Of a stretch of DNA of 64,000 nt, positions 51,421 to 64,000 are shown piece after piece. The stretch lies in assembly GCA_003342815.1 (NCBI GenBank), contig PTEX01000059.1, positions 3,869,274 through 3,933,273 of the forward strand. Reading direction: 5' to 3'. A program made the translations under genes and the position numbers. This stretch comes from Eudromia elegans (taxonomy: Eukaryota > Chordata > Aves > Tinamiformes > Tinamidae). The notes under the pieces were generated by a model. That model saw only the letters and a program-made list of their open reading frames with translations, did no database searches and was not told the origin of the DNA. Each line of letters starts with the position of its first letter. Within the stretch, counting starts at the first letter, position 1.

Positions 51421-53864
51421 CAGGAGCTTATTGAGGCTCCTGTATGTCAAAATGGTAGCATACAGGAAAAGGAAAGAAGCAGCATTTCTGAACAGGGAGA
51501 CTGTCTGCTTTGCCCATTCAGTATGGTTTCCGAAGGTGCTACATTGCACTAGAAGCAGTGGTGGGAGAACAGAAGCAGGTCATGTGCTTGCATTATCATT
51601 AATGCATCTGCTTAAAATGTTAGATGGTTAGAGCTTCGGTTCCTTGCTCTGCATTAAGCACTTCAGGTAGTGTCTAAATTTAAGCACATGTGTAAGTGTC
51701 TTTGACTTAAAGAGTTTTTCTCCTGGCATCCACACTGATTGCATCAAATATTTGATTCAAAGGCAAGTTGTGAGCTTAATGAATGGTTGCTAGAGCCTGA
51801 ACATTTATCCATCTGTTAGATTAAAAAAGAAGGATGTTTTGTTTTCAGATGAGATAATTTCATGTCTGTTCATCTCATTTTGACAAAATAGAAGTTGAAA
51901 AAAAAAGAAGTTAAGGGTTCAAGCAAGGCCTGAGACAAGTAATAAGAATACAAGTAATTTATCCAATGGACTGAGTAGCATGCAAGATTAGCTACATATA
52001 ACATGAGGTATCTTTGTAGACCATAAGGTATTGACTGGGATTATACATTACAATAATCATGCCAACGACAAATCTCCATTTTGTAGAAAGAAAAAGAAGG
52101 CATGGAAAAAAAGGGAATCTGATATTTAGAGGTTCTGAGCAACCAGCCTCTGCTTTTGACTCTGGTTTTCCAAGGAGTTTTGCTCCTGAGTTGAGAAAGC
52201 TTTGCTATGCCACATCACATACAGCACAGCTGCTAACAAACAGAAGTCCCCTCCCTCTCCATCCAGTTAACTTGTGCATACAGCTACACTCTTCCTGCCA
52301 CATTCAACTTTTGTTATTTGTATCATTTGGTGAAGTACACTGGCCTACACATAAATAAATGTTTGAAGACAGTGTGAAGTCTTCCTAGGCAATTGTGAAT
52401 CTTTGACTACTTTGGTGCTTCAATCTAGTCTCCATCACTGCAAAATCTGACTGTTTCAACTTAGAAGTAAGGAATACAATATTTTTTCAGGGAAAATCAG
52501 ATATGGCAGAATGTTCAAAATCAGTCTGCTTGTATTTCCTCAGTCACAAGCGTCGCACTCAATCTGAAGATAGTTATACTACTAACAGAATCAATGGCAA
52601 AGCCCATGTAAAATTGAAGTGAGATCAGAATCAGCTCTTGGACTGCTGGAGGGTACTTTTTTTAGATAAAGTTTATGCTGCTTGTGGAAAATGGCAGAAA
52701 GAAATATTCTATTTCTATAACTATGTTATTGCTAATTTATCTTATTTCTCTGCCTACAAATTTTCCTCACCAGCCTGTCTCTTTCCTACAAAATATTAGT
52801 AAGGCCAATAAGAAATGGAAAAGCATGCACTACAAGCGTAAAAGTAATACTTGATCATTATAAAGGAGGATAAACCAAAATGCATGTATGTTTATTTTGA
52901 GAAATGGTTCCTGCATCCTTAAACTGACTGTCTATTGTGAATGTCACAAACTTTTCTAGCCAAGCCTCAGGCAAAATTACTAAGATTGAAAAAATCTCCA
53001 CAACTTCATGAAGCAGATATTTTTAGAAACGGCTTGTACTATGATATATTTCTACATTTTCAGCGTTTAGACCTTTTGCATAGTGTGCGGGTGCCCATTT
53101 GCCCTTGCCTTTTAGTGAATATAAAATAAAACAGCAGTTGCATGAATCAGGAATGATGGGGAAATTATTCCTAGAACATAAAATATGTCTGAGAGAGATT
53201 AAGACAATAAATACTTTCCTCTTCCTCTTTTTCTTGTTCTTTTTTTTTTTCTCATTTTGCATTTTTTTTAAGAACACACATGTTTGATACACAGCTCTGT
53301 GCAGTGTGATAAGACATGGACTTCTCTGAGGTCACTCTCTTCTGTCTTTTGCATTTATTCTTCTGAATTTCTTTCAAACAAATACTTTTGCATATTGCAG
53401 AGGAAAAAGAATATAGAACCTCTAGAAATGTCTACAAATTCAAGAGGCAGTTTGCTGGCCTTTAGTATTTATTCTTCCCACACAGAAATGCCTTTTACTT
53501 GTCAATGGTGAATGGCTGTTTTTAACATGAATCATTTACTGTGCTGATACGAAGACAACAGGTGCTGGAAAGAATGATGTGAGTTTTTTAGTTGTGCCTA
53601 GAAGTTTAGAGCTGTTTTTCTAATTTGAGGAAACTTTTATGCATATATCTATATTTTTTTTTTCTTTTCAACTGCATTTATTTTTCCTTTATTTCAGATA
53701 CTTCCTCCTACCTTGGCTTTTTGTGACCTTTATTTAAAAAGTATGGCTGACATTTAGCTCTGGAGTGTGTGCCCAGAGGATCCCATTTAGAGTTATGGGA
53801 GTTGGCACATATCTCTAAGGACAGATTTCGTCCTCATCTAAGAACTAGAATTAAGATATCAGCT

Positions 53865-53882
53865 TTTTTTTTTTTTTTTTTT
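53865..53882 (+). repeat. Poly-T run in TMEM182 intron
   Basis: A T homopolymer of about 18 bases. On the minus (TMEM182) strand it is a poly-A. A second T-rich run lies at about 53239-53272. Confidence 0.9.
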
Positions 53883-54827
53883 CCCACTCTTTTGGCAGCA
53901 AACAGAAGTCATACATATATTTCTAATCTCATCTGTTCACTAGGGGAGTGACTCGGCAACGTTCTGCGCACCTTCTGTGAGCCTGCTTGTTTGACATCAG
54001 CACGGGTAGATACTTTTAATCAGCACCCAGACACCTTGCAGGAACAGACCCAGGGTCAATTATGGACATAATGAATGCTGCTCTAAGTAATTAGGTTATG
54101 GAAACTTTCTGCTTTTTCTTTTCTATGACATTTGAAGCAACAATAAAGCTCACAGTTTGTACTACTGTACGTGCTCTTGCTTTGTCCTCCCAGGCATGGA
54201 GGTGAGACTACAGTGACTGTGATATCTTTGAACTGATAGGAATATCTGTAGTTTCATTTGCAAGCAGGTAGCGTGATTTCAAAACCTTAATTCAGATATC
54301 TGCTAATCAATAAGTTGCCACAAAAACTGATAATTGTGGGTGCCTTCTCATCTGTGAAAAGAGCAGATGTACCTGCCAAATAAGAGAAGCTGATTTGGTA
54401 CAGTTGCTGCTTCCCCGTGGCACAGAACTGGGACATCACAAAGAGACTCCTGAGGCTCCATTGGACCTCCCTTGCCATGCATCCACAGGGGGACCAGTGA
54501 TGCCAGAAAGAAGACCTTGTGTCGATGACTGCAGTGCTCTGAGAGAGAGGCATAAGGGCACACAAGATGATGGTCTCAAATCTGCTGTTCTGTGGATAAG
54601 ATTTGGGCGAAAGTGGGCACACTCTGTGTATCAACTCCTGGCTTTGTAGTCAGTGTCACAAACAGGCTTTGGCGTCTGTGACTGCAGGACCTTCTTTGAG
54701 GTCAGGGATATGACAAACGATGCTAGCCATGGCAATAATAATGATAGAGTTTAGCATCCTGGAAGTACAGAAGTGTGAATAGGACATTAAAGATTCAGAA
54801 CTTCAGAAAAGTCTTCAGCCTGTTCAG

Positions 54828-55558
54828 AAAACTGGTAGGGAGGATCCAAGGGAGGCTGCCTTGAAAGGCAGAGGGTCCCAGAAAAGTTGATTGTTCTCAA
54901 GAGTAACTTCCTGAAAGCACAAGAATGGTCCTTCTCAGTGTGCAAGAAATGAGATAGGTACATCAGAAATGAAGGTTTATCGCATACAGATCTACCTTAG
55001 CAAGAGCATAGCCAACAGGTCAAAAATTATCATTCCTCTCTACTCAGGATTTATGAGACCTTATCTTGAATACCGTTTCCAATGTGAGATGTTCTAGGAA
55101 AAGAGAGATACTGACAGACTGGGACTATGACCAGCAAAATGGTTAGTGGGATGGAGCGGAAAGAGAGGCTGAGGGAACTTGCGTTATTTAGCTTGGAGAA
55201 GAAAACAGAAACTCCATCTGTCTAAATAGAATAAAAGAGAAAATAAGGACAGATGGAGAGGTGGACTGTGAAAGCATGAAACACAATGGTCCTGATCTGT
55301 AGCAAGGTAGATATAAGGAAATTAAATTTAAGGTGGATATAAGGATATAAGGATATAATTCACAGTAAGGTTAGTCAATCACTGGGACTGCTGTCCAGAA
55401 GCATTGTAGAACAGAAATTATTGGAGATTTTCAAAACTTGATTGTATAAACCTGTTAGAGCAGCCTGCTCTAACTTTGAAGCCAGCCCTGCTTTGCATGG
55501 AAGACTGAACTTGATTGTGACAGGAAATCCCTTCCAAAGTAAATTTATTCTATGACAT
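54828..55558 (+). mobile_element. CR1 LINE fragment, 3' end, internally deleted
   Basis: Two blocks match the chicken-repeat-1 LINE. The first (about 54828-54960) resembles the late ORF2 segment with GGGTCCCAGAAAAGTTG and CTGAAAGCACAAGAATGG. The second (about 54990-55558) carries CCTTAGCAAGAGCATAGCCA, then GAGGCTGAGGGAACTTGCG, TTTAGCTTGGAGAAGA and the 3' end AAATCCCTTCCAAAGT followed by TTATTCTATGACATTC, a decayed form of the ATTCTATG tail repeats. Sequence between the blocks is missing relative to full-length CR1. There are many substitutions and no intact frame, so this is an old, dead, 5'-truncated copy. It lies antisense in the TMEM182 intron. Confidence 0.9.
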
Positions 55559-58316
55559 TCAGGATCAGTTTAGGCTTATTGTTCCTCCAGAATGCAGGTC
55601 TATCTGCCCTAACACAGATGGGGTAAATTATCTTCCGAGAGTGTGTTTCTTACCATTGACAACATGAATCTAATCAGTTAGTTCAGACAAAATAATTGGC
55701 TTTTGTGTGGCTAAATTGTTCACATGAATCCTATTCCAAATAATTTTTTCAGCTGCTATCTAAACTGAAAGATAGGACAGCAGATCATGTTAAAACTTGC
55801 TCTCTTTAGTTGAGCCAGTGCTTTTAGCTGCTACATAACTCATCAGTTAAGGCAGCAAAAAAGATACAGATACTTCTTCAGTTCAGTAACGGGAAATAAA
55901 ATTGCTTCATCTAGCATTTTCCTTTAAAGCAAATACAAAGAAAAAATTGACTGTTCTTCCTGCCTTCAGCCTTCCATAGGACATAACTTTGCAGAAATCT
56001 ACTGTTCTCTCCAGTATAACTGCTACAGGAACTTTGCAGTAAGATAACATCTAGGCCCTTTCACAACAGTTTCTATGATTTTCTTTTTTCTTCAAATCAA
56101 AATGCAGTTTTCTGTCTTACAAGAAGACAGACTTCTACGATTTAAATCAGATTATATTGTTTCATTTTCCCATTAGATCTGTGCCTAAATAGTTGCATGC
56201 CCTGGCTGCATCTTGATTATATGCTGAATGTCAAACATGCACCATCCCTCCTCACTCTCCCCCTCCAGCCCTATTTCCTTTTGGAAGACAGTACAGGTTC
56301 CTGAAGGAGCTAAATAAAGGAAGGGGTCAGTACAGCAGGGAACACTGCAGAGCACCCTTCTGTTTAGAGGCATGCAAAAACATTTCTGTTCTGCATCAGG
56401 GTCTGCCTTGTCTTACTCTGCCCTCAAGTTATCCCAGAACTAAGTTACTACCCATTGTGAGTAATTCTCATTGGAAAAAAAACCACAACAGCAATTTCAT
56501 GCTGTCATATCTTTGGGTCTGAGACTCCTTCCTACTCTCCTATTAGCAAAATGTGCCACTGATTAGTAATACTAGAAGAAACTGAGCTGCTGTTCATGGC
56601 CTCTCACCAGACATAGTTTTAACAACTGATAATCAAAAGTATTTTTAAGCTCTTCTTATGTCTGCACGTTCTCTCTCTTCAACATGATTTTAATCTATTC
56701 ACTGTAATCAATGCTTTCAGACAAGAAAATGTGTCCTAATGTAATTAAACCCTCAATCTGACTATGTGAGTATCCTGACTTATGAGCAAATGTTGAGAAA
56801 AAAAAATCTCCTTCTTGATGTTTCTGTGAGTAATCTGATATTTTGGATAGGACAAGGATTTTTACATGAAGTAACTTCCCTGCTCACCCCAGTATGAATA
56901 GGGGTGAAAGCAGAAGGGCTCAGTTGGGAACTTTGTGCTCTTACCCAAGCCAAAATATCTTGTACTAGCAGAATGGTTCCATGGTCCTACTGCCAGTAAT
57001 TCCTTTTGGCAAATCAAACCACAATTTTGTTAAATATCCTTGCATCTCAGTGACAACAGTGGTAATAGTAACAATAACACACTCCTGCCCTTACGTTTTG
57101 ATTGAGGATAGTCGTCAAATTTAAAGAATCTAGGCAAATATATAGCAAAACTCAGGATTTTTCTCGGGAAATATCTGTTCTGTAGGGACAAAGGATGAGA
57201 GAAGCAAGCAGACAGACACAAGGTCACAAACACAGATGATAAGAGCTCACCTAACTTCAGACACCTAACAAATAGTCTCTCTAGACTTCTTCAGAAAATG
57301 AAAGAGATACAGGGCTCCTTCAGAGGGTATTCATATGTCCTGTTTTAGGCACTTATTTTAAAATGAAATAAATTTCCAGACAGAGGAACTTCTTACATAC
57401 CACTTTGCCTATTGCAAATGTTACCACCTCCCGCAGGCCTCCTAGGGAAGCTAAGGATGATTAGTTCAGATTTAGTAGTTTAACTTTCAAATGCCTAGAC
57501 TAGAGCAAATGAATTGACAGAAGAATATACACTCTCACTTCAGACCTCTACTTGTTGGTTCATAGCACCTTCAAAGAGCCTCTAGGTACACACACTCCCA
57601 TTTCCTCTCCAATGGTCTCTGCAACTGCCTAGTGACAGGTGAGGTTTATTACAGACTGATCTGCAGATCAGTGACAATTTACATACCTTAGGATTTCCAA
57701 TACACTATGAATATTTTTTTATCTCTTTTGAAAGTGTGGAGGAGTGATTCTCAAGGGAATAAATGCAAGTATTCAGGAGTCTTTTTCTGACAATAACATT
57801 ATAAACTATTGCCCACTCAATGTCATTTGACAGGGAATAATGATCATCAGCCCATGTAGGCAGAGCTGTGAAGTGAAGTGAGTAAGCAAGGTCAGTAATA
57901 CAAGTAGAAACAAAGTTGAATCTTTTTTACCCCGACCTGAGCACTCTACCCAAAGTACAAAAACACTCTCGTAGAACTCACTCCTACCAGACTTTATACA
58001 CAGCAGAATATTATTATTTGTAACCTACACAGCTGAAGTTTATACAGCAGCATAATATCTTCTCACACTTCTACAGCTCAACAAAACAGCACTACAGAGA
58101 GTTGGCCATCAGCTGAATGGTGGGTGGATGCATCCTTCATGGTATATGCAGATAAAGATGAAGGCAGAAACTCATTTATTTGTTATCATTCATAGGGGTT
58201 TAAAGCTTCTACTTACTCATGATGAATATAATTTTTAGTCAAAGAGGTATTTGGGAGAAATACCTCATCCTATATATTCTGACAACTTTAAATGACTGAG
58301 CAAAGAGCATACCCAC

Positions 58317-58454
58317 CAGCAATGATGAAAAGGCCTCCTCCTGCTTTGTACAGAACATGGCTGGCGAAAGGGGCTGCACAGATGATGAAGAAACTAGCCA
58401 TCACAATAGTGACCACTCCTAGAAGCATAAGAACTGTCCAGAAACCTCGATAAA
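58317..58454 (-). CDS. TMEM182: TMEM182, penultimate coding exon (TM2 and start of TM3)
   Basis: This 138-bp exon encodes 46 codons of transmembrane protein 182, a four-pass plasma-membrane protein of the claudin/PMP22-like fold. The family protein is muscle-enriched and has been linked to integrin beta-1 and to restraint of myoblast differentiation (family knowledge). The translation runs from [15 protein letters not shown] through a hydrophobic TM2, the motif CAAPFASH, then LYKAGGG, and ends in the first part of TM3. I recognise it as a close match to the mammalian protein. On the minus strand the acceptor is preceded by a long pyrimidine tract ending in CTCCAG, and the donor is G|GTGGGT. 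Both ends are phase 1: the exon starts inside a Val codon and ends after the first base of a Gly codon. The reading frame seen beyond either end is intronic. The exons for TM1 and most of the large extracellular loop are not in the window, so the gene is partial here. Confidence 0.96.
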
Positions 58455-61400
58455 CTGGAGAAAGGGAAGAAGAGAAAAAAAAATACAGTATTTTTTTAGA
58501 AATTAAGCAAGTCATATATTTGGCTAAAAAAGATTTTTCTTTTCCCATTCTCTTTTTACTTCTCTTATTAACGAACCAAATATTCATGTCATTGTGTATA
58601 TATATATAATACTCCATCTGGAGCAAATTAGGTTTGAACCTAAACCTAATTCTTATCTAATGATCGTAGAAAAGAATCAAGTTATCAGGAATGAAATCTA
58701 GCTGCTTAATAGTTAGACAGTTTGTGCATTTTTAATATAGCCATTACCTTGACCAAATTTATGCTCTTTGGAAAATGGTAACATCTTGAAATTCTTAATG
58801 CTAAAACTATCTCACCAGTAACAATCTTTAACTGCTCTGCAATTTAAAAATGGATAAGTCTCCTTACATATACTCACATTCAACAGAAATAAATCTAAAG
58901 CAAGAGAGAAGAGGAACTATGGAAAATAGAGAAACTAAGGAAAATGTAAACTGGGTTCCTGAAGTTAAGTGTTTTAAAGCAGCCTATTCCTGCTGTAAAG
59001 CTCTTTGTATTTTATTAAATTTAGAATGTGATGTTTCAGAAGTCCTTGTTACACAGTGCCAAGCAGTGCTGAATTAATGGATGCAGCTGGTGAAAAATGA
59101 GCTGAGAGTTTTGTGACATACTCTGGCCAAAAGAGTCTTTCTAACAATTATTTTTTAGCTAGTTAATTGCACATCCATTTAACAAAGTCATCATTTTACA
59201 AATGCTACAAGAGTGACATAAATTTCTCCCATGAATTTAAAAATTGGTACATTAACAGAACCCATTAGTAAAATTATGAGTTGTAAAGCTCTCCATCGTC
59301 AGATCTGAAAATCTTGAAGCACTGACAATTCAGTCAGTGAAAAACATTTCCACCCAACTGAGGGAAAGCATATAAGCCAGCTGGCAAGTCAGAAAAAGTG
59401 AGTCACAAAAGAGACTGCCACTTATCATTTGACAGCACCTACTTACTGTTATGGCAAAACACATCTAAGCAACTATTATATTGTGTTCATATCCTGAAAG
59501 TTTCAAATCCTCACAGCTTGTTAGAGCCAACTATTCTGGCATAACTCAGGTCTGCTTTCATCTGGAATCTAAAGGTGCACTAGACATTATTGGTTAGTAT
59601 TTCCCCACTAATGTGTTCCATAAATCTATAGTTTTTAAGTTGACCTCCTTAACTCGTGGAAAAGCACACACTCTTGCTTGTATCAGTCTTGCAAATGGTT
59701 TGGCTAGATCACATTCCCCACATAACATTAGCTGCACTTCTTAAATAACATCGTTTCTAATCTGGGCAAAGATTCAGAGACATAATTTTCTGCCATGCTG
59801 AACAGCAGACTTGGGATAGGAAAGATGAATGTGCTATCATCTGGGTGAAAAAGGCTGGCAGAAGGGTTAAACCTGCTTTGGTTCATATCCAACACAAGCC
59901 TTCTTTCCATATAAATAAATATTAATGGAAATAGTAGGTAAGAAACAGGGCTGTGGTTCAGCAAAGCAGTTAAGTATGCATTCTGCTCTAAGTGTCTAAA
60001 TCTTATGGGATTTAGGCACCTGTTTAAAGTTAAACACATAGTTAAATGATTCACTTAATGGAAACAGACAGTGAATGGAGACCTAGAAAGGTAAATCTCT
60101 CAAGTCCTCCAGTCTTGGGTCTTTGAAGCAATTTCTTATTATTTTACCCATGGGGCTACTTTGCGAAGCCTGAGTGCAATCCCCAAGTCCATGGGACATT
60201 ACTTCCTCATTTAAAACCTAATGCTGCTAAATCACTCTATAACCACCCAACTTTTTACATGGATTGCACAGGGTACTTCAAAGTCATGCTATGTAATAGG
60301 ACACACTGGCCAAAATGGACCTTGAAAAAGCCTTTTTCAGTATCATCATGCTCAGTTACCTAAGTCACGCAGCAATGTTTCTAATTTCTGACACAAACTT
60401 CTCCAAAATACAAAACCAGTACACAGTTTCATTATTTACTTTTCACACAGAAAGTTTTGAAGTCTGCTCTTTGAGAACTGTTACCAGAAAAGTTTGATTT
60501 GCTAAACATTTCTGAAATCTGTTTGCAATAGAATATGCTATTTGAGTTACACTTCTTTATAACTTGCCAGAAGGGAAGACTGTCTGACATGGGGCTTGTT
60601 TCAAGAAATAATGTCTCAGTGTACCTGTATAAAGTGTAAGAAAAATTGACAACATTTCAGTTCTTGCTGAGGCAGTTTACAAGACAGCTCAAAATCTGAT
60701 CTAGAAATCAGGGAGTATCCTTGACTCCTCAAAGCTGCAGACAACTAAGTATATTAGTTTCACAGATAGGTTTGATTTAGATACCTCAGGTACTTGAACT
60801 GTTCCAGGTGTTTCTTATAGCAAAAGAAGGAGAAATACAAGGCACTACTGCCTTGTTTATCTTAGTTATCATTGTGGTACGTGCAATAGAGCTAAACACA
60901 AGGTTCTGTAGCTTGTTTTAGTACATCAGCCCTTCAGAGAGGGACATTTGCCTTGGCAGTGCCAGGCAGGCCTAAAAATAAAGACAGTGCTTAGGGGAAA
61001 AGAGAAGTGCATGTGGTACGCTTGCCTTTGAGCTTTGCACCATTTAGTATGGCACAGCAACATTACAGCTGCAGGATACCCTCTCAAAAGTGCATGGCTT
61101 GTAATTCCACCTTGCGACTTGCTCTTCTCCCAAAAGATCCTAACTTAAATTCTAGAAATTTCTGCATCGTTTGAAAATTAGCAGAAATATGTGGGTTTGA
61201 GTAATGGATTGAATTCTAGAGAAATGGCTGAATAACAGCAAAAGTCTCTTTGCTAGTACAGTAGATCCTAGCTCTGATTATAAACTGAAGTCATAGTTTC
61301 ATATTTGAAGATGTTACCACTGTACGACAAGAAAGAGAAGTAGTGTTATATTTGTCAAAGCTATGCAGCTGTGCCACCTCAATGCATACTTTCATACCAT

Positions 61401-64000
61401 ATTAGTACCCACCTCACAAGCTCCATAGTGGATAATTCAGGGACAGTTTATTTAACAACATGATGCAATACCCAGCCTCCACTGGAGATGTTAACTCCAA
61501 GTTTCTGAAAACATACTAGATATTTTATTGCGCTATTGGGCTGCAAGTGTTTTAAAATCTTGACCACTTGGAGGACCTGGGCCATGCATTTCCTATGGAC
61601 TACAAAAACCAACCATTTAATATTGAAGATGAATTACTAAGCAGTGTAAAGGTAAAAATCTTTCTGAAGCATATGTGAGTACAATGCTCTGTAATCATTA
61701 CTACAGATAGGCAAAATAATTTGGAAAAGCTGCCTTCAATTTTCACCCACAAAGTCAAGTCTCTAAGTGAACTGTTTCCAGTTCCAGTTTTCCAGTTCCA
61801 CCCTTTTATCTCCATCTGTAATGTTAAGAGACACCAAAACTTTTTTGACAGGAGGTATCAAAAGTCACCTATAGTATAAAACACAACCTAAGGTAAAGTG
61901 TCTGAATTGCTATAAACCAGGAGTATCTTCTCTGTAGATAAAGAACCATAAATGGGATCACAGAAGCCAGCAGCAGCACATGAGGTGCAACTGAAAACAC
62001 AGTAAACCTTGCAAAACTTTACTCATTGCTTCTTAATACCCTTTACTATCCCATAGTAGTAATAACCTCTTCTTTAAAATAATCTTAACAGTAAAACAAA
62101 AACAATATTCACAGTGTGAATACATTGCTTTGTTAAATACTTCTTGCTTTATCACTGCTTGGTGGCTGGGGAGTTTTACAATAGTAAATGTGCTGTATTA
62201 CAATCTCTCAAGGGCAATTATGTGACTATTACCTAACAGCATTTATTTTTGCCCTAGAAATAGCTTACTTGTAACATTTCACTATACAATTATTATTTTC
62301 AGATGCCATTGCTGGCATTTCCAAGACTACTTTCGGTTAATTTCAACCCTGTAACAAACCTCCCAATAAATTTGATCACACCACTTTAGATGTAATAGTT
62401 GCTGAACCAGAATTTCTCATCAGTCACATAAACATTCTGGATTGTACATTATATTAAGCACTACTTTAGATGCTGGCAATGTGCCCAACTCTGGACAAAA
62501 TAAAATACTAATGGTCAAGAAAAATAGTACTAGCAGCTACAAATTAAACTAATGGGTCAGTGCAGCCCCATTGAATAGCTTCCAATTTTGCTTCAGAAGC
62601 CACTGGGGCAATTTACAGCAGTTAAGGGACTACTGTTTATTTCCAAATAAAGTTGAAAAAAGTTAACTCAGAAATAGAACTAATCACTTGACTAAGTGCT
62701 AGATCTTATGCTTCTTTTTCTTAGGAATAATTTCACTGAAGCCAGTCAGATGACTTGTGTCAGGACTTTGTACATATTTCAAAAGCAGGCCTAGTATTGT
62801 CCTGTACTAAAAGAAGAAGTAGCTCTATAAAATATGTGACACTCCTTGAATGTCTGCACTAAGTAATCTAATGTTGTAACAAAATTGATTAATCTAGCTA
62901 CCAATTAGTTATTATTTCAAAATAGCCTGAGAGGATGGGTCCAACTAATAGGACTGTGATTATACAAACATGTATATAAGCACTTTTTTTTTAGCATGAA
63001 AATGTCACTACTCTGCTGGGTTTTTTTTGTATGGGTTAATTTCATTTTTTTTTAACCCTAGCTTTTAATCTATGCCGTGTGTGTTTGTGAATCATCATAT
63101 AAATGAATGTGGTGGCAACACAACACTATGCTGCATGGGTTTACTTACTAGTTGCACAATACAGTAGCTATCCTTACAAACCACTGTACCGCTGTGGAAA
63201 TTCCCTACAATTAGGCTACCTCAGCTTCACTTAGATGCCTATTTCAGGTTAAGATAAGTGACACAGCCTTAAAACTCTCTATAGTGCATTAGCTATAAAA
63301 AATGGTTTATACCACCACAGACTTCCACACTGCAGGTAAGATGTGTAGGAAGGAGGAAGATCAGTCCCTTCTTTCCATTCCTGAGATACTTAACAGAACC
63401 AATGAATAAACTAACCCATAATAATTGTGATTAAAAAATACAGCAATTTCAAAGCAACTCTTTTTAATCTTCCCAAGGTTATCATGTATCTGACAGAAAT
63501 GATGGAAAGAAACATTAGGCTTTAAAACACAGATTCACAGCCCCTGTACAAACATCACTGTAGGCTTTACTTTTCTACCTAAGTTTGTAACTCTTGACAC
63601 ATAGAACATAGGCTAGGTTTTTCACAGCAGGATGAACCAAACCTTTAGTCTAAAGTGTAGTTTACAAAGTGCACTTTACAAGTGTACTGATCTCTCAGCT
63701 TCAGAGTTTTCAGTGTCTACAGTCAGAACTATTACAAAAGCACACAAGAATTATAGCTTAAAACCAACACATGAAAAGATCTAAATAAGATATGAGGGCA
63801 CAGACTGAGTCTCTTTTAATTATCACCCAGGAAAGCTTTGAGCCAAATTCTTACTGATACTAAAACCAAAGGAGTTATGTCAACAAAGAACTTGGTCAAG
63901 CCACACCACTCAGAAATTATCAGAGATTATATGTTCTTTGGAAAATTTAGTTTTGCCTGAGTTGTTCAAACTAGATGACTCCACCAAAAAAAATCACTTA
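58455..64000 (-). other. TMEM182: TMEM182 upstream intron, partial
   Basis: This sequence lies 5' of the penultimate coding exon on the minus strand and runs off the window. I looked on the minus strand for the rest of the first extracellular loop (for example an FMRGEH-like or WRCWF-like coding stretch) and for the N-terminal exon and found neither. It is therefore taken as intron, with the first exons beyond position 64000. Contents are AT-rich unique sequence, a short TA run at about 58599-58610 and an old palindromic-repeat remnant near 59945-60058. Confidence 0.75.
59945..60058. repeat. Old palindromic (MITE-like) repeat remnant
   Basis: CTAAATCTTATGGGATTTAG is nearly self-complementary and is followed by GCACCTGTTTAAAGTTAAAC. 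The same class of repeat as at 51.3 kb is likely. It lies in the upstream TMEM182 intron. Confidence 0.45.

Larger units (their letters stand above)
48317..58316 (-). other. TMEM182: TMEM182 last intron
   Basis: This is the 10,000-base intron between the two recognised exons, in phase 1, with a GTGGGT donor and a TTTCTTTTCCAG acceptor on the minus strand. No further TMEM182 exon is needed, because the two exons join in frame to the known protein. Within it I see an EF-hand-like open frame (50444-50659), an old inverted repeat (about 51320-51420), poly-T runs near 53240 and 53865, and a CR1 fragment on the opposite strand (about 54828-55558). The rest shows nothing recognisable. Confidence 0.93.

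Noticed and set aside
58455-64000. Search for the first TMEM182 exons
   Set aside because: No minus-strand stretch encoding the remainder of the first extracellular loop or the N-terminal TM1 was found, so no exon is called.
1-64000. CRISPR arrays, operons, tRNA/rRNA genes, intact retroviruses or a novel multi-gene system
   Set aside because: No regularly spaced repeats, cloverleaf candidates, long terminal repeats or clustered coding genes were seen. The content is ordinary for a vertebrate gene-poor region.

Overview
The window reads as vertebrate nuclear DNA, most likely avian. It is AT-rich and gene-poor, has exon/intron structure with consensus splice sites, and its only clearly recognisable transposons are fragments of CR1, the dominant LINE of birds and other sauropsids. 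Mammalian Alu/L1/B1-type repeats, bacterial operons, CRISPR arrays, rRNA and tRNA genes are absent. Most open frames longer than 60 codons are chance frames or low-complexity artefacts.

One protein-coding gene can be supported: the 3' half of TMEM182, on the minus strand. Its last two coding exons are at 58317-58454 and 48093-48316. Together they encode transmembrane segments 2 to 4 and the C-terminus of a claudin/PMP22-like four-pass membrane protein. The exons are joined by a 10-kb phase-1 intron, and a likely poly(A) signal lies about 320 bp past the stop codon. The first exons (TM1 and most of the large extracellular loop) were not found and should lie beyond position 64000.

Region by region: 1-47.7 kb is intergenic sequence downstream of TMEM182. 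In the human arrangement as I recall it, the long desert between TMEM182 and the neurodevelopmental factor gene POU3F3 lies on this side, but POU3F3 itself is not in the window. The desert is poor in recognisable transposons. It contains several AT-rich blocks with homeodomain, TALE and E-box-like motifs and preserved CpGs that look like conserved non-coding (enhancer) elements; this is inference without alignment. It also holds a roughly 0.5-kb GAAA-type microsatellite with one ambiguous base (about 29 kb) and a cluster of CpG-rich patches at 38.6-41.3 kb with no recognisable gene. From 48.3 to 58.3 kb is the last TMEM182 intron, which holds a CR1 fragment, an EF-hand-like open frame of unknown origin and an old inverted repeat. 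From 58.5 to 64 kb is part of the preceding intron.

I found no new multi-gene system. The observations most worth checking are the CpG-island cluster without a recognised gene, the putative regulatory blocks, the EF-hand-like frame inside the TMEM182 intron, and the register shift at the ambiguous base of the microsatellite.
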